Program-made: the position numbers and the translations under genes
The notes under the pieces: generated by a model
What the model was told of the DNA's origin: nothing
What the model saw: only the letters and a program-made list of their open reading frames with translations
The model's database searches: none
Shown here: piece by piece, positions 10,340 through 21,043 of the stretch
Layout of the letters: each line of letters starts with the position of its first letter
Position numbering within the stretch: position 1 is the first letter of the stretch
Source: Denticeps clupeoides
Taxonomy: Eukaryota; Chordata; Actinopteri; Clupeiformes; Denticipitidae
Assembly: GCF_900700375.1 (NCBI RefSeq)
Contig: NC_041708.1
Span: 5,790,313 to 5,854,312, forward strand
Length of the DNA: 64,000 nt
Direction of reading: 5' to 3'

Positions 10340-11896
10340 GTGAAACTTAAGAGTTAGGTTTCTAGTTTGTGTTCTCGGCGAGCACAGCCTCGTTTCCTCA
10401 TTTGCTGCTGAAACACTTCACGGGTGAGTCGAAATCATTTGCCACTGAGAAATAATGTTTGCTTTTTTTTTGTTGTTGTTCTCATTATTATAAGAAACGT
10501 TAGGAACAACAATGATAAATGCAATTGAATACATTGCCTAACAATAAGAACCGTTATGATGCCTGTTATTTGTAGTGACAACATGAATAGTGATCTGAAG
10601 GTGTTGGAGTGCCCATTCACATGGGGCGTGGAGAAGACCTTAATAAAGGACCTGGACAACATCTGCATTAGACTCTTGGAAAGGATTGAGCACATCCCTC
10701 TCAGCAACAAAGCCACATATTTCAACGTCTTGGCATTTGTGACACATCTGGAGGGGAAAAACGAGCTGGCCCTTGAGTACCTCCACAAGGCTGAAGATGT
10801 TCTAAAGGACGGCCAGCACGACGAGGCTGACTTCATCGTCACCTACTCCAGCTTTGCCTGGATGCACGATCACCTTGGGAACCAGGAAGACATGGCGCTC
10901 TACCTGGGCAAAGTGAAAAACATCGGCCAAGACGCTGAAGTAACAGTGCTCGGAGAGAAAGGCTGGACCTTCTTGAGGCTAGGGGTCAACTACTACGAGA
11001 GGGCCAAAGAAAGCTTTCAGAAAGCTGTAGAGCTCAAGCCAGAGAGTCTGTCCTACAATATGGGTTATGGAGTTGTCCTGTACAGGATTGAAGAGCTAGT
11101 TAGGAGAGACAAGATTCATCCAGAAAGCAGTGCAGCAGTGAAACAACTGAAGAAAACCTTATCTCTGGATCCGAATCTTCCTGAAATCATGGTCCTTTTA
11201 GCCCTGAAACTTGAAGGCTTTGAGCAAGAGGAATCTCGAGCGCTGATCGAAAAGGCTCTTGCACAGTCTCCCGATGTTCCCCAAATCACCAGGTATGCGG
11301 CTAAATACTTCAGAGCGGTTGGATCCATCAAGGAATCATTAGAGGTCCTCAGCAAAGCCCTTGACCAAGCCCCAAATTCGTCCTTCCTGCATCACCAAGT
11401 GGGTCTCTGCTACAAGCAGGAATACATCCGTCTGAGCCAGTCAGGAAGGAGCAACTCAGATGCTGTGGCGAACTGCATTCGCTCCCTGTCCAAGGCCGTG
11501 GAGCTGAAGCCCTCCAACACACACGCCTGGGTGAACATGGCCGAAGCATTAAGTGAGGATCACCAGCTGGACAAGGCGGAGAACATCTTCACCAGGCTGG
11601 TCCGCGACAAAACTCTCATGGAGGCCGAAAAGCAGCACTGCCGCACCCACTATGGCCTGTTTCTGCTTTACAAGAGGAAGGATGCAGATGGCGCGGTGAT
11701 GCAGCTGAAGGAGGCCTACAAGATCAAGGTGCCCACCTACGACCGGGACAAGGCTGGGCAGAAGCTCAGACAACTAGCCGGCCGCAGGGGATGTAGGAAT
11801 TCCCGTGAGATTTTGGCATTTCTGGATGCTGAGGATGAAAAGTCTAAGAATGGCGATGACCTTGCAAAGGAATTCAGCAAAAAAATGAACCTGTGA
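10340..11896 (+). CDS. ifit: IFIT-1: interferon-induced protein with tetratricopeptide repeats
   Basis: The coding exon runs 10583-11896, 437 aa from MNSDLKVLECPFTW. I chose this ATG because ttgtag at 10570-10575 looks like the acceptor, so the upstream in-frame ATG at 10556 would be intronic. A non-coding first exon ending at 10423 (cgg|gtgagt) is likely. IFIT hallmarks are EKGWTFLRLG, YERAKESFQKAVELKPE and YNMGYGVVLYR, then TPR units to the C-terminus. It keeps RYAAKYFRAVGS, close to the RYAAKFYRRKGS segment of mammalian IFIT1, which the other copies have lost. It has one copy of the 82-aa TPR module. A polyadenylation signal AATAAA lies at 12110-12115. IFITs are cytosolic antiviral proteins, several of which bind viral RNA 5' ends. 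This is the most divergent copy, perhaps the ancestral one. Confidence 0.93.
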
Positions 11897-12511
11897 GCTG
11901 CCTAGAATCTAGAATCACTGCTCTTAATTGTTCTATATCCATAAAAAGATCTACCATTTTTAAACATTATACTCTGCAATATATGTGTTTAATGCAAGAT
12001 ATGTGTTTTAAAGAAAATCTGACATATGAAATATGAAATATGTTTGTCTGACTATTTTAAACTTCATTATGATGTAAAGTTACAATAGGTTAATAAGAAC
12101 TGTAACAGGAATAAAAATGAAATGGATTTAAAACAACTTAAAGGGATCGTGTTTCCTTCTGAAAGCAACACACATGCGTACAACTCTTACAACAACTATT
12201 ATAGCGCCGCACTTTGGCAAGAAAAAGTCATAACACCCAAACAAATCCTCACACTGCTTCGGAGAAATCGGAGATATCTCTCGGATCTCGGATCTCAGGC
12301 CAGGCCGCCTCAATTTCAGCAAACAAGTGGAACTAGTTACGCCGCTGGCAGTGATGTTCTAAACTTTAACAAACTGACTTTGATTCAATAAATTCACTGA
12401 ATTAAACAAGGCTGAGTGGCATCAATCAATGCTGGCAGGAAATCTTTAAATGTTTTGCCCTGTCAGTAAGATATGGTGACACAGAATAGTCAAACGAAAA
12501 ATAAAAAGAGT

Positions 12512-12643
12512 AAAGTGAAGTGATTGTCACATGTGATACACAGCAGCACAGCAAACGGTGCACACAGGGAAATTTGTCCTCTGCATTTATCCCATCACCC
12601 TGAGTGAGCAGTGGGCAGCCATGACCGGCGCCCGGGGAGCAGT
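12512..12643 (-). mobile_element. SINE-B fragment
   Basis: Antisense SINE-B body from 'aagtgaagtgattgtcacat' to 'gcgcccggggagcagt', where it is abruptly replaced by SINE-A sequence. The tRNA head is missing. Confidence 0.85.
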
Positions 12644-12858
12644 ATTTATCAGACGCCCTTATCCAGAGCGACTTACAATCAGAAGTTACAGGGACAGTTC
12701 CCCCCTGGGAACCAGAAGACCCAGGTTTAAATCCCACTTACAACCATTGTGTCCCTGAGCAGGACACTTAACCCTAAGTTGCTCCAGGGGGACTGTCCCA
12801 GTAACTACTAATTGTAAGTCGCTCTGGATAAGGGCGTCTGATAAATGCTGTAAATGTC
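12644..12858. repeat. Two SINE-A halves in inverted orientation
   Basis: 12644-12708 is the antisense 3' tail of SINE-A (tatcagacgcccttatccag, cagggacagttc). From 12709 the same family runs in sense, from the B box 'aggtttaaatcc' to the tail 'gtaagtcgctctggataagg' and tgctgtaaatg at 12857. The two tails are complementary over roughly 60 bases and could form a large hairpin. Confidence 0.8.
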
Positions 12859-12874
12859 GTACTGGGAAAGAGAG

Positions 12875-12985
12875 GAGGTTGGCAGCCCTTTTGTCCCACT
12901 TACAGCCCTTGTGTCCCTGAGTGTCTCCAGGGGGACTGGCCTGCCACTACTGATTGCATTTGACTAAGGGCATCTGATAAATGTC
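12875..12985 (+). mobile_element. Degenerate SINE-A remnant
   Basis: Contains 'cccttgtgtccctgagt', 'ccagggggactggcct' and 'aagggcatctgataaatg'. These are recognisable SINE-A body and tail with deletions. Confidence 0.65.
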
Positions 12986-13614
12986 AAGAACAGTAACATG
13001 TTTAACCAGAATTCATGTTCAGGCAGCTTGGTGACAGTGAGGATCATTCTTAGGTTGATGGGGACATCTGGTGGTGAACTCAGAGACATGACAACATATC
13101 CAGAGGATGCACAAGTAGGCGCACCGTTGGCGGGACGTCTGTGAAATTATTTGTTAAAATTCAGTTACTATTCTTAATATTCTCCATTGCTGTGTGTGGA
13201 ATAAAATGGACGCCTTTTTAATGTTGGTCATAAAGGGTCGTACCTGGAGAGCTGAATACTTTTCTCTCATGATGGAGAGTTTGAGAACCACTGACCTTTG
13301 CCAAGGAAACAGCAGCCAAATAAGTCAGATAACGTTTGTGGCGTCTTCACGTCCTTTACTTGGTTCATTGGTCCACCGGCACATTCAATTCTTAACTCGA
13401 TGTTCTGTGTTTTTTCTTCTTCTTTGTGTTCCTTCTCGGAATATTTAGTGCACTTTTTGAATCGTTTCCAACCCAATTGCAGCAGGATTTCAACTGTTCA
13501 TGTGAAGACTTGTTCCTTGTTGCTTCACACAGAAAAACACAAAGCTGGTCCCTGTCTTCTGCATCTGCTCCGGAACGATCTGCATCGTGCAACCTCCTCT
13601 GTGCAACGCTAAAA

Positions 13615-15929
13615 ATGAGGTAAAGTTAATAGAGTTAATAGAAGTTAAAAGTTCCTGTCTCCAGGTGCAGCGACGATAAAAATTACTACATTTCATCAGT
13701 AATAACTATCCTTTATTAAAAATATTCTTAGTAATACCAGTTGCAGTGACTGTATGGACTGTATGAGGTGGTGACTTTTGATGTTTGCAAATATTATGTT
13801 TTCAATATTAACACACACATTTAGAAATCTTTTAAACTTGGACATCCTTCTCTTCTTTTTTTTACCATAACATCCTCTGCTTTACTGTTGTGAGATGTAC
13901 TTATTTTCAGTTTAAAGGTACTCTTTTGATTGTGATGTGAAGGTATTGATGCAAATAACATCCCTTCTGGCAGACTGTGCGCACATACTTAAAAACGTAT
14001 GATTTAGGTTTAGTTTTTTTTTCAGTTTAGGTTTCCCTTATTGTTAAATAAAAAAAAAGAACATTTCACAGTGACTAGCCTAGAGCGCTCCACGTCAAAA
14101 CCACAGAACCTGCAGAGCCGCTTCCTTTTTTACACAGTGATGTGGACCAGAGAAACACAATGTTGATCTTTCTATTGCGTCTTTATACCTGCTGTGTTGT
14201 TTAGACTGGTTGTGAAATTACCCGTTTAAATTTTTTTTAATTATTATTTTTTCTCTCTGTTGCAAACATGGTGCTAATTTTCCATACAAGATTTAGTGCA
14301 GTGAAATGATGCTTAACTTGTATAGTTATCGCTGATGTCAATACCATTACTTACAGTGACAAAATTGACCCTGAGCTGGACGGGCTGGAGTGCCTTTATA
14401 CATGGCAAGTGGAAATTGATTCAGGAAGCCACAGAAAAATCCGCCAAAACCTCTTGGAAAAAGTTCAGCAATCACCTCTTCATTACCAAGCCACATATTT
14501 CAACATTTTGGCATTTGTGCTTCACCTGGAAGGAGAAACTGAGATGGCCCTTGAGTACCTCTGCAAGGCTGAAGAGGCTTTAAAAGAGGACAAGCGTGAT
14601 GAGACTGACTTCATCGTCACCTATTCCAGCTTTGCCTGGATCCACCATCACCTTAGGAACCAGAAAGATATGGAGCGCTACCGTGACAAGGTGAGAAGCA
14701 TCAGTCGAGAGGGAGCTGCAGCAACAGTGCATGGAGAGAAAGGCTGGAGCTTCTTAAAACTAGGAAGCATGTTCTTTGAAAGGTCCAAGGAAAGTTTTGA
14801 GAAAGCCCTGGAGCTCAACCCTGAAAACCCCTCCTACAATATGGGTTATGGAGTCGTCTTGTACAGAATAGAGGATCTAGATAAGAAACATGAAATTAAG
14901 CCAGAATACAGTGCAGCAGTGAAACAGCTAAGGAAAACATTGTCTCTGGATTCTGGTTATTCTGAAGCCATGACCCTCTTAGCCCTAAAAGTCCAAAAAT
15001 ACGATGAGCGGGAAGCAGATGAGCTAATTGTAAAGGCTCTTGTGTTGTCTCCTGATGTACCTCACATTATCGCATATGTGGACACATACCTGAGATTTAT
15101 ATCTTCTAATAAGAGGTTATTAGAGATCCTCAAAAGTGCACTTTTCCAGACTCCGACTTCTGTCTTCCTCAATCACCAAGCAGGTCTCTGCTACAAGAAG
15201 AAATACATGCAGCTGATAAAGTCTGGTAGGAGAGATGAAGCTGCAGCTGATGTGAAGGAGTGCATTCGGTTCCTGTCAGAGGCTGTCAGACTGGACCCCT
15301 CAAACACAAATGCCATGATGAACTTGGCCGAGGCGTATGCTGAGGACCATCAGCTACAGAAGGCGATAGATATCTTCAAAAAGGCACTTGTCCAGAGTCC
15401 AAATTCTGACATCCTGAATCACCAAACAGGTCTCTGCTACATGAAGAAATACATCCAGCTGATAAAGTCTGGGAGGAGAGATGAAGCTGCAGCTCATGTG
15501 AAGAAGTGCATTCGGTTCCTGTCAGAAGCCGTCAGACTGGACCCCTCAAACACAAACGCCATGATGAACTTGGCCGAGGCGTATGCTGAGGACCATCAGC
15601 TGCAGAGGGCAGAGGAAACCTTCACCAACCTGATCAAAGAATGTCAACTCAAGGAGAAGGATAAGCAGCACTGTCACTTCATCTATGGGAAGTTCCTATT
15701 TTTCAAGAGGAATGATGAGGACAGATCTGTGGAGCAGTACAAAGAGGCGTACAAGATACAGGTATACAGCGGAGACAGGAAAAAAGCTGGAGAAAGACTC
15801 AGACAAGTAGCCAGACACAAGCGTGGTCAAATGTCCAATGAGATTTGGGCTTTTCTGGCTGATGAGGATGAAAAGTCCAACAAAGGAGGTGACCTTGCAA
15901 GTGAATTCAGCCAAAAAGTTCAATTGTAA
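13615..15929 (+). CDS. ifit: IFIT-2 (type C unit), two exons, duplicated TPR module
   Basis: CDS is join(13615..13619, 14357..15929), 525 aa. Exon 1 carries only ATGAG before the donor gtaaag, and exon 2 follows the acceptor attacttacag. This is the classic IFIT layout with the start codon on a tiny first exon. The protein begins MSDKIDPELDGLECLYTW. No ATG opens the long exon-2 frame near its beginning, which supports the split start. Family motifs include EKGWSFLKLG and SYNMGYGVVLYRIEDLD. The 82-aa TPR module occurs twice, with starts at 15167 and 15413, exactly 246 bp apart. I saw no obvious ISRE just upstream. The 3'UTR soon diverges from the other copies at about 16045, so its polyadenylation signal is not clear. 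Confidence 0.9.
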
Positions 15930-16069
15930 TGTACCTCAATTTAGAAATATTGATCTTACTATCTATCCTACAAATATATATGTCTATGAAAATATCAAAA
16001 TATAATCAGAATCTGTAAATGTATGATAATCCTGAGAAACACAGACAAATTGGCCTAGATAATGTCAGG

Positions 16070-16440
16070 ATTATATCTGGCCCACAATGCAGGATCCAGT
16101 CCGGAATGGGCTACTCTGGGTCCAGAGTTCGAACCAGAGTTTCATATTCATCCTGTGTTATTATGTTTCTGATTGTTTTCACCAATGTCTGCCTGTATAA
16201 AGCTGCCCTTTTTGTGTCTGTTTGCTGTCAGTGCATTGTTATGTGATGGTAAGAGGGAGAAGAGTGCATGTGAGTGGTGAGTCCTTCTCAATGCTGGTGT
16301 TGTGAATGTGTTGTAAATGTCTGTTATGTCATGTGTTGTAAATGTCCGTTATGGACGTAAGAGAGACCCCGATGATATTCTCAGCTGTCCTCACTATCCA
16401 CTGTAGGGTTTTGTGGTGCAGTTCCCAAACCAGACAGTGA
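16070..16440. mobile_element. Possible LTR-derived repeat, unresolved
   Basis: The phrase 'tataaagctgccctttttgt' with gtctgttt and a following 'gtca' resembles the LTR fragment at 18713-18935, which reads 'tataaagctgccctgatcgt'. Ends could not be defined. It is a decayed retroelement fossil at best. Confidence 0.3.
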
Positions 16441-16449
16441 TGCAGCTGG

Positions 16450-17160
16450 TCAGAACACTCTTAATAGTCTCTCAATCTAGGCTGCCTCTGACTCTGTGGA
16501 CCACCAGATTCTGTCTCGCTTACGTTCCTGGTTGAGTCTTACTTAAATAAGAGAGGTTTTAGTGTTCAAATTGGTGTGTTCTCTCCAGCCCCTCTTCTCT
16601 TTTCAATATATTTACTTCCATTGGGGTCGAATCTCTGCAGACATAACATTTATTTTCATTTTTACGCCAATGATAGCCAAATTTACACAAGTATTCAGCA
16701 AAAAGGTTACTGGAATGCAGTGAAGAGATTAAAGCATGGGCGTTGCTAAATTGCTTACATTGCTGATCTTGGTTTCCTGTACCCATACTTCTCTGCAAAG
16801 AATTTGGGAGCTATATTCGACTCAGAGTTGAAATTTGAAGCATTGTGTAACAAACTGATATTTGGGAGCTTGAGGACAGACCATCCCTTTTACCTCGGTC
16901 CGGCTCATTAGCTCATTAGTATTAATAACTAGCTTTTTCCAACTGACACAACTATCAAAATGTAAACAACTCTGCTCTCGTTTCCACAAATTTTAATCCA
17001 TGCTTTTATTATGTCTCGTAACTAAGACAGCTGAGACTGTTTTACCTAGTTTTTTCAACTGTAATTGCATCCTATGTGATTTTAACTATGCTTTGAATTG
17101 AATTCTGTACATCACTTTGGTCAACTGTGTTGTTTTAAAAGTGCTATAGAAAGAAAAAAA
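16450..17160 (+). mobile_element. LINE reverse-transcriptase relic, L2/Maui-like
   Basis: Scattered frames spell a decayed RT. 'ctgtggaccaccagattctg' encodes an SVDHQIL-like word, and 'ttttacgccaatgatagcca' encodes FYANDSQ, a variant of the FYADDSQ catalytic block. The 3' end has 'gtacatcactttggtcaact' and 'aagtgctatagaaag' followed by an ATTG-repeat tail. Many frameshifts and stops make it inactive. Confidence 0.65.
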
Positions 17161-17196
<36 letters not shown>

Positions 17197-17197
17197 C
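17161..17197. repeat. (ATTG)n microsatellite, LINE tail
   Basis: About eight ATTG units follow the LINE 3' end directly, as expected for a tandem-repeat-tailed LINE. Confidence 0.9.
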
Positions 17198-17365
17198 TAT
17201 AAGGCATGTAGGGGATAAGGAGCTGGACTGATGGGACGTACACGTAGTAGGTCTTGGTGTTGAAAGATGGCTGGTCGCCATAACACACATTGAAGGGACT
17301 GAACCCCGTAGTGGCTCACAGATGGATGTTGTTGGCGAGTTCAGCCCACAGGAGATACTTGGTGA

Positions 17366-17597
17366 ATGTGAAAGTGAAATTAAAAATGAAAGTGATTGTC
17401 ACTTGTGATACACAGCAGCACAGCACACGTGCACACAGTGAAATTTGTCCTCTGCATTTAACCATCACCCTGAGTGAGCAATGGGCAGCCGTGACAGGCA
17501 CCCGGGGAGCAGTGTGTCGGGACGGTGCTTTGCTCAGTGGCACCTCAGTGGCACCTTGGCGGATCGGGATTCAAACCGGCAACCTTCTGATTACTTT
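17366..17597 (-). mobile_element. SINE-B, near full length
   Basis: Antisense copy from 'gtgaaagtgaaatt' through 'gagcaatgggcagccgtgac' and 'gggacggtgctttgctcagt' to the B-box region 'gggattcaaaccggcaacct'. The 'gtggcacct' motif is duplicated internally. It ends inside the head next to the Gypsy fragment. Confidence 0.85.
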
Positions 17598-17730
17598 AAT
17601 TGGCTGAGGCAAGACAACAGAGGAACCATCCCAGGTGTTGGTTGACATGGTCTGCCTGGCCATTGGACTGAGGGTGGTACCCAGAAGAGAGGCAGGAGGC
17701 ACCACCACCGTCCCCCCAACACCACACTTT
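17598..17730 (-). mobile_element. Ty3/Gypsy integrase fragment (fossil)
   Basis: The minus-strand text SSGYHPQSNGQADHVNQHL matches the widely conserved end of the Gypsy integrase core in fish (YHPQSNGQ.ER.NQ.L). Only a short fragment is present. The element is broken. Confidence 0.7.
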
Positions 17731-17979
17731 CAGGTGCATGTAGGAGAGAGAGAGGCTGAATGCAAGGAGGAAGAAGATGGCTTTGCAAGGATGGTGGACA
17801 AGAGCAATGGATACCAATCATGAAATCGCCAACTCTCTGCCTGGACATTGTTTCCCAGCAGGACGACAGCATAGTATCAGCAACCTGGCCTGCTGCAGAG
17901 AGCGTCCATCCTTCCCGGCAGCCACCGATACCAGCTCCCCGCACGTGAAGCCCATCATCTCCAGGCGTACAAGCAGAGG

Positions 17980-18305
17980 TTGCCCAGGGACCCTTGGGTG
18001 ATTAAAACAGGTTCTCCTGCACCTGATCATGGAGTCCTGGTCCATCCAAGATGAAACCAATTAGATTTAATACACCAGGACTTCATAGGTGCCACCCAGT
18101 AGGTGCTCCCACATTAATGTGGACCGTAACGTACCTGGTTTATGTTTCTGTTCCTAGCAATCACCACATGCCTTAGGGTTCGTTTTCACTCATTCCTGTT
18201 CCTTTTTGACCATCATGCCTGGCTTTGTTGCCCTTCATAATAAAATGCATATTTCATGATGTCCTGCTTCTGCGCCTTTTTCCCCTTGGGCCCCAATTCA
18301 TGACA
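17980..18305 (+). mobile_element. Gypsy-type LTR, solitary or fragment (fossil)
   Basis: It shares text with LTR copies at 26839-27144 and 34548-34853: 'ggttctcctgcacctgat', 'ggagtcctggtccatcc', 'cataataaaatgc' (a polyadenylation signal) and 'catgatgtcctgcttctgcg', ending in tgaca. No internal genes follow it in the same orientation. The neighbouring integrase fragment is on the opposite strand. Confidence 0.65.
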
Positions 18306-18400
18306 ATAGTGAGTGTTTGCACAACTGAAATTTAACAATCCAGGCCAAAGATGTTTGCAGATTGGAAACATGAAGTTCATTGTTGCATATTCAATATCTG

Positions 18401-18974
18401 TACAGTCGTGGCCAAAGGTTTTGACAATCACACGAATAGTGTTTTTTTTACAAAGTCTGCTGCTTCTGCTTTTATTATGGCAATTTGCATATACTCCAGA
18501 ATGTTAAGCAGATATATCAGATTAATTGCAAAGTAAATGAGTTAGAATAGCAGACTGATGCTTGAAATCATTGTTCTTCCTCTGTTAACCATGGTTACCT
18601 GCAAGGAGTCACGTACAGTCATCATTGTGTTGCATAAAAAGGGCTTCACATACAAGGATATTGCTGCTACTAAATCAACCATTTATTGCATCATCAAAAA
18701 CTTTAAGGAGAACATTTTCACCTGTGTCGAATATATAAAGCTGCCCTGATCGTGTCTGTTCACCGTCAGGTCTTTGTTATGTTACATGTTCACCAACATC
18801 TCGGATGTCTTCCCTGTCCTGTTCTTCACCCATTAAAACCCGGTTTCGTGACATCATGCAAATGCGTCCTTCTTCCTCGTTACCTATTCTCATAGTCTCC
18901 GTTCACCTGCCTTGTCATGCCGCCAGGGTTGTGACAGCTTCAAGTGTTGTGGAGAAGGCTTCAGGGTGTTTTCA
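18401..18974 (+). mobile_element. Tc1-like element (5' part) interrupted by an LTR fragment
   Basis: It starts TACAGTCGTGGCCAAAGG, the terminal repeat of a fish Tc1 family, at a TA. Frame 558 bp into the promoter region reads TCKESRTVIIVLHKKGFTYK then DIAATKSTIYCIIKNFKE, the transposase N-terminus. At 18713-18935 a retroelement LTR fragment with 'tataaagctgccctgatcgt' and ending 'gttgtgaca' interrupts it. The Tc1 text resumes with 'gcttcaagtgttgtgg' and then stops at the IFIT-3 promoter, so the 3' half is deleted. Confidence 0.8.
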
Positions 18975-19057
18975 CATGATTGATGATGCAACACCATTTT
19001 CTACTCAGCGATGATGATTGGCAGACAGGAGAACCGGATTTGTTCTCATCTGAAAAC

Positions 19058-19066
19058 TATTTAAAC
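19058..19066 (+). promoter_or_regulatory. TATA-like box of IFIT-3
   Basis: tatttaaac lies about 72-80 bp before the exon-1 ATG (19138), in a block conserved in the A-type copies (ctatttaaatagg at 31472-31484 and the same before IFIT-5). The IRF element seen upstream of IFIT-4 and IFIT-5 is missing here. Confidence 0.5.
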
Positions 19067-19137
19067 AGGGTTTGGCTTTACAGCTTTTTAAAACCTGTTG
19101 TGATCTGGCCAAGAAAAGAAGAGGACGAAAAGTGGAA

Positions 19138-21043
19138 ATGGAGTAAGTACCCTGTTCAATATAATATAAGACTGCATTATCATTGTTATTATTAAATTTA
19201 AATTTGTAATTATTACTATTATATTTCTTGATGCAGTGGAACTAATGAATCTCAGATGAAAGAGTTGGAATGCCTCTTTACGTGGGGAGTGGAGAAAAGT
19301 GACATGAAAGACCTTGACACACTCCTAGAAAACCACCTGCATAGGGTTAGTGTCTCACCAATTCGTTACCATGCCACATATTTCCACATTTTGGCATTTG
19401 TGTCTCACCTGAAGGGTGATGATGAGGCAGCATTAGATTACCTCCACAAAGCTGAAGATGCTTTAATTAAGGACAAGCGTGACGAGGCTGACTTCGTTGT
19501 CACCTATTCCAGTTTGGCCTGGATCCACAATCACCTTGGTAACCAGAAGGACAAGGAGTTCTATCTAAACCAAGTGAAAAGCATACGCCAAGACACCAGA
19601 CCAGCAGTGCATGGTGAGAAAGGTTGGAGCCTGATGAAGATGGGGCCCAAATACTATGAAAAATCCAAGGAAAGTTTTGAAAAAGCCCTGGAGATCAAAC
19701 CAGAACACCTGTCCTACAATATGGGTTATGGAGTCGTCTTGTACAGAATGGAGGATCTAGATATGGAATATGAAATTCAGCCAGAAGACAGTGCAGCAGT
19801 GAAACAGCTGAGGAAAACAACGGCTCTGCATCCTCATTTTACAGAAGCCATGACCCTCTTAGCTGTAAAACTTAATCCACAGGAATCTCGTAAACTAGTC
19901 ATAAAGGCCTTGTCTCTGTCTCCTAATGAGAAACACATTAATGAATACGTGCTTAATTATCTAAAAAAATGTTCACCTGAGGAATCATTAGAGATGATTA
20001 AAAGTGCACTCGTTCAATCTCCGACTTCTACCTTCCTGAATCTAAAAGCAGGTCTTTGCTACAAGGAGAAATACATGCAGCTGATAATGTCTGGGAGGAG
20101 AGATGAAGCTGCAGCTGATGTGAAGGAGTGCATCCGGTTCCTGTCAGAGGCCGTCAGACTGGACCCCTCAAACACATACGCCATGATGAACTTGGCCGAG
20201 GCGTATGCTGAGGACCAACAGCTACAGATGGCAGTCGATATCTTCAAAAAGGCACTTGCCCAGAATCCGAATTCTGACATCCTGAATCTAAAAGCAGGTC
20301 TCTGCTACAAGAAGAAATACATGCAGCTGATAATGTCTGGGAGGAGAGATGAAGCTGCAGCTGATGTGAAGGAGTGCATTCGGTTCATGTCAGAGGTTGT
20401 CAGGCTGGACCCCTCAAACACATACGCCATGATGAACTTGGCCGAGGGGTATGCTGAGGACCATCAGCTACAGAGGGCAGTCGATATCTTCAAAAAGGCA
20501 CTTGCCCAGAGTCCAAATTCTGACATCCTGAGTCTAAAAGCAGGTCTCTGCTACAAGAAGAAATACGTGCAGCTGATAATGTCTGGGAGGAGAGATGAAG
20601 CTGCAGCTGATGTGAAGGAGTGCATTCGGTTCCTGTCAGAGGCTGTCAGGCTGGACCCCTCAAACACAAACGCCATGATGAACTTGGCCGAGGCGTACGC
20701 TGAGGACCATCAGCTACAGAGGGCAGAGAAAATCTTCACCAACCTGATCCAAGAATGTCAACTCAGGGAGAAGGATAAGCAGCACTGTCACTTCATCTAT
20801 GGGAAGTTCCTATTTTTCAAGAGGAATGATGAGGACAGATCTGTGGAGCAGTACAAAGAGGCCTACAAGATACAGGTATACAGCGGAGACAGGAAAAAAG
20901 CTGGAGAAAGACTCAGACAAGTAGCCACACGCAAACATGGTCAAATGTCCAATGAGATTTGGCCTTTTCTGGCTGCTGAGGATGAAAAGTCCAACAAAGG
21001 AGATGACCTTGCAAGTGAATTCAGCCAAAAAGTTAACTTGTAA
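19138..21043 (+). CDS. ifit: IFIT-3 (type A unit), triplicated TPR module, longest copy
   Basis: CDS is join(19138..19142, 19237..21043), 603 aa. Exon 1 carries ATGGA before the donor gtaagt, and exon 2 follows ttcttgatgcag. The start is MDGTNESQMKELECLFTW. It has the IFIT motifs EKGWSLMKMG, YEKSKESFEKALEIKPE and SYNMGYGVVLYRMEDLD. An 82-aa unit beginning LNLKAGLCYKEKYMQLIMSG and containing VRLDPSNT.AMMNLAE occurs three times in tandem, with starts at 20035, 20281 and 20527, each exactly 246 bp apart. The C-terminus is ASEFSQKVNL. A polyadenylation signal AATAAA is at 21302-21307. At 603 aa it is much longer than IFIT-1 (437 aa) and typical mammalian IFITs (about 470-490 aa). Function is inferred from the family: cytosolic antiviral RNA or protein binding. 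Confidence 0.9.
20035..20757 (+). repeat. Three tandem 246-bp TPR-module repeats inside IFIT-3
   Basis: Unit boundaries at 20035, 20281 and 20527 are exact 246-bp steps that preserve the reading frame. The units differ by only a few residues (for example QQLQMAVDIF, HQLQRAVDIF and HQLQRAEKIF at their ends), so they are recent or homogenised. Confidence 0.92.

Noticed and set aside
20810-21028. Recurring minus-strand frames starting MAEFTCKVISFVGLF at the ends of IFIT copies
   Set aside because: They are antisense to the conserved IFIT C-terminus and recur only because the genes are duplicated.
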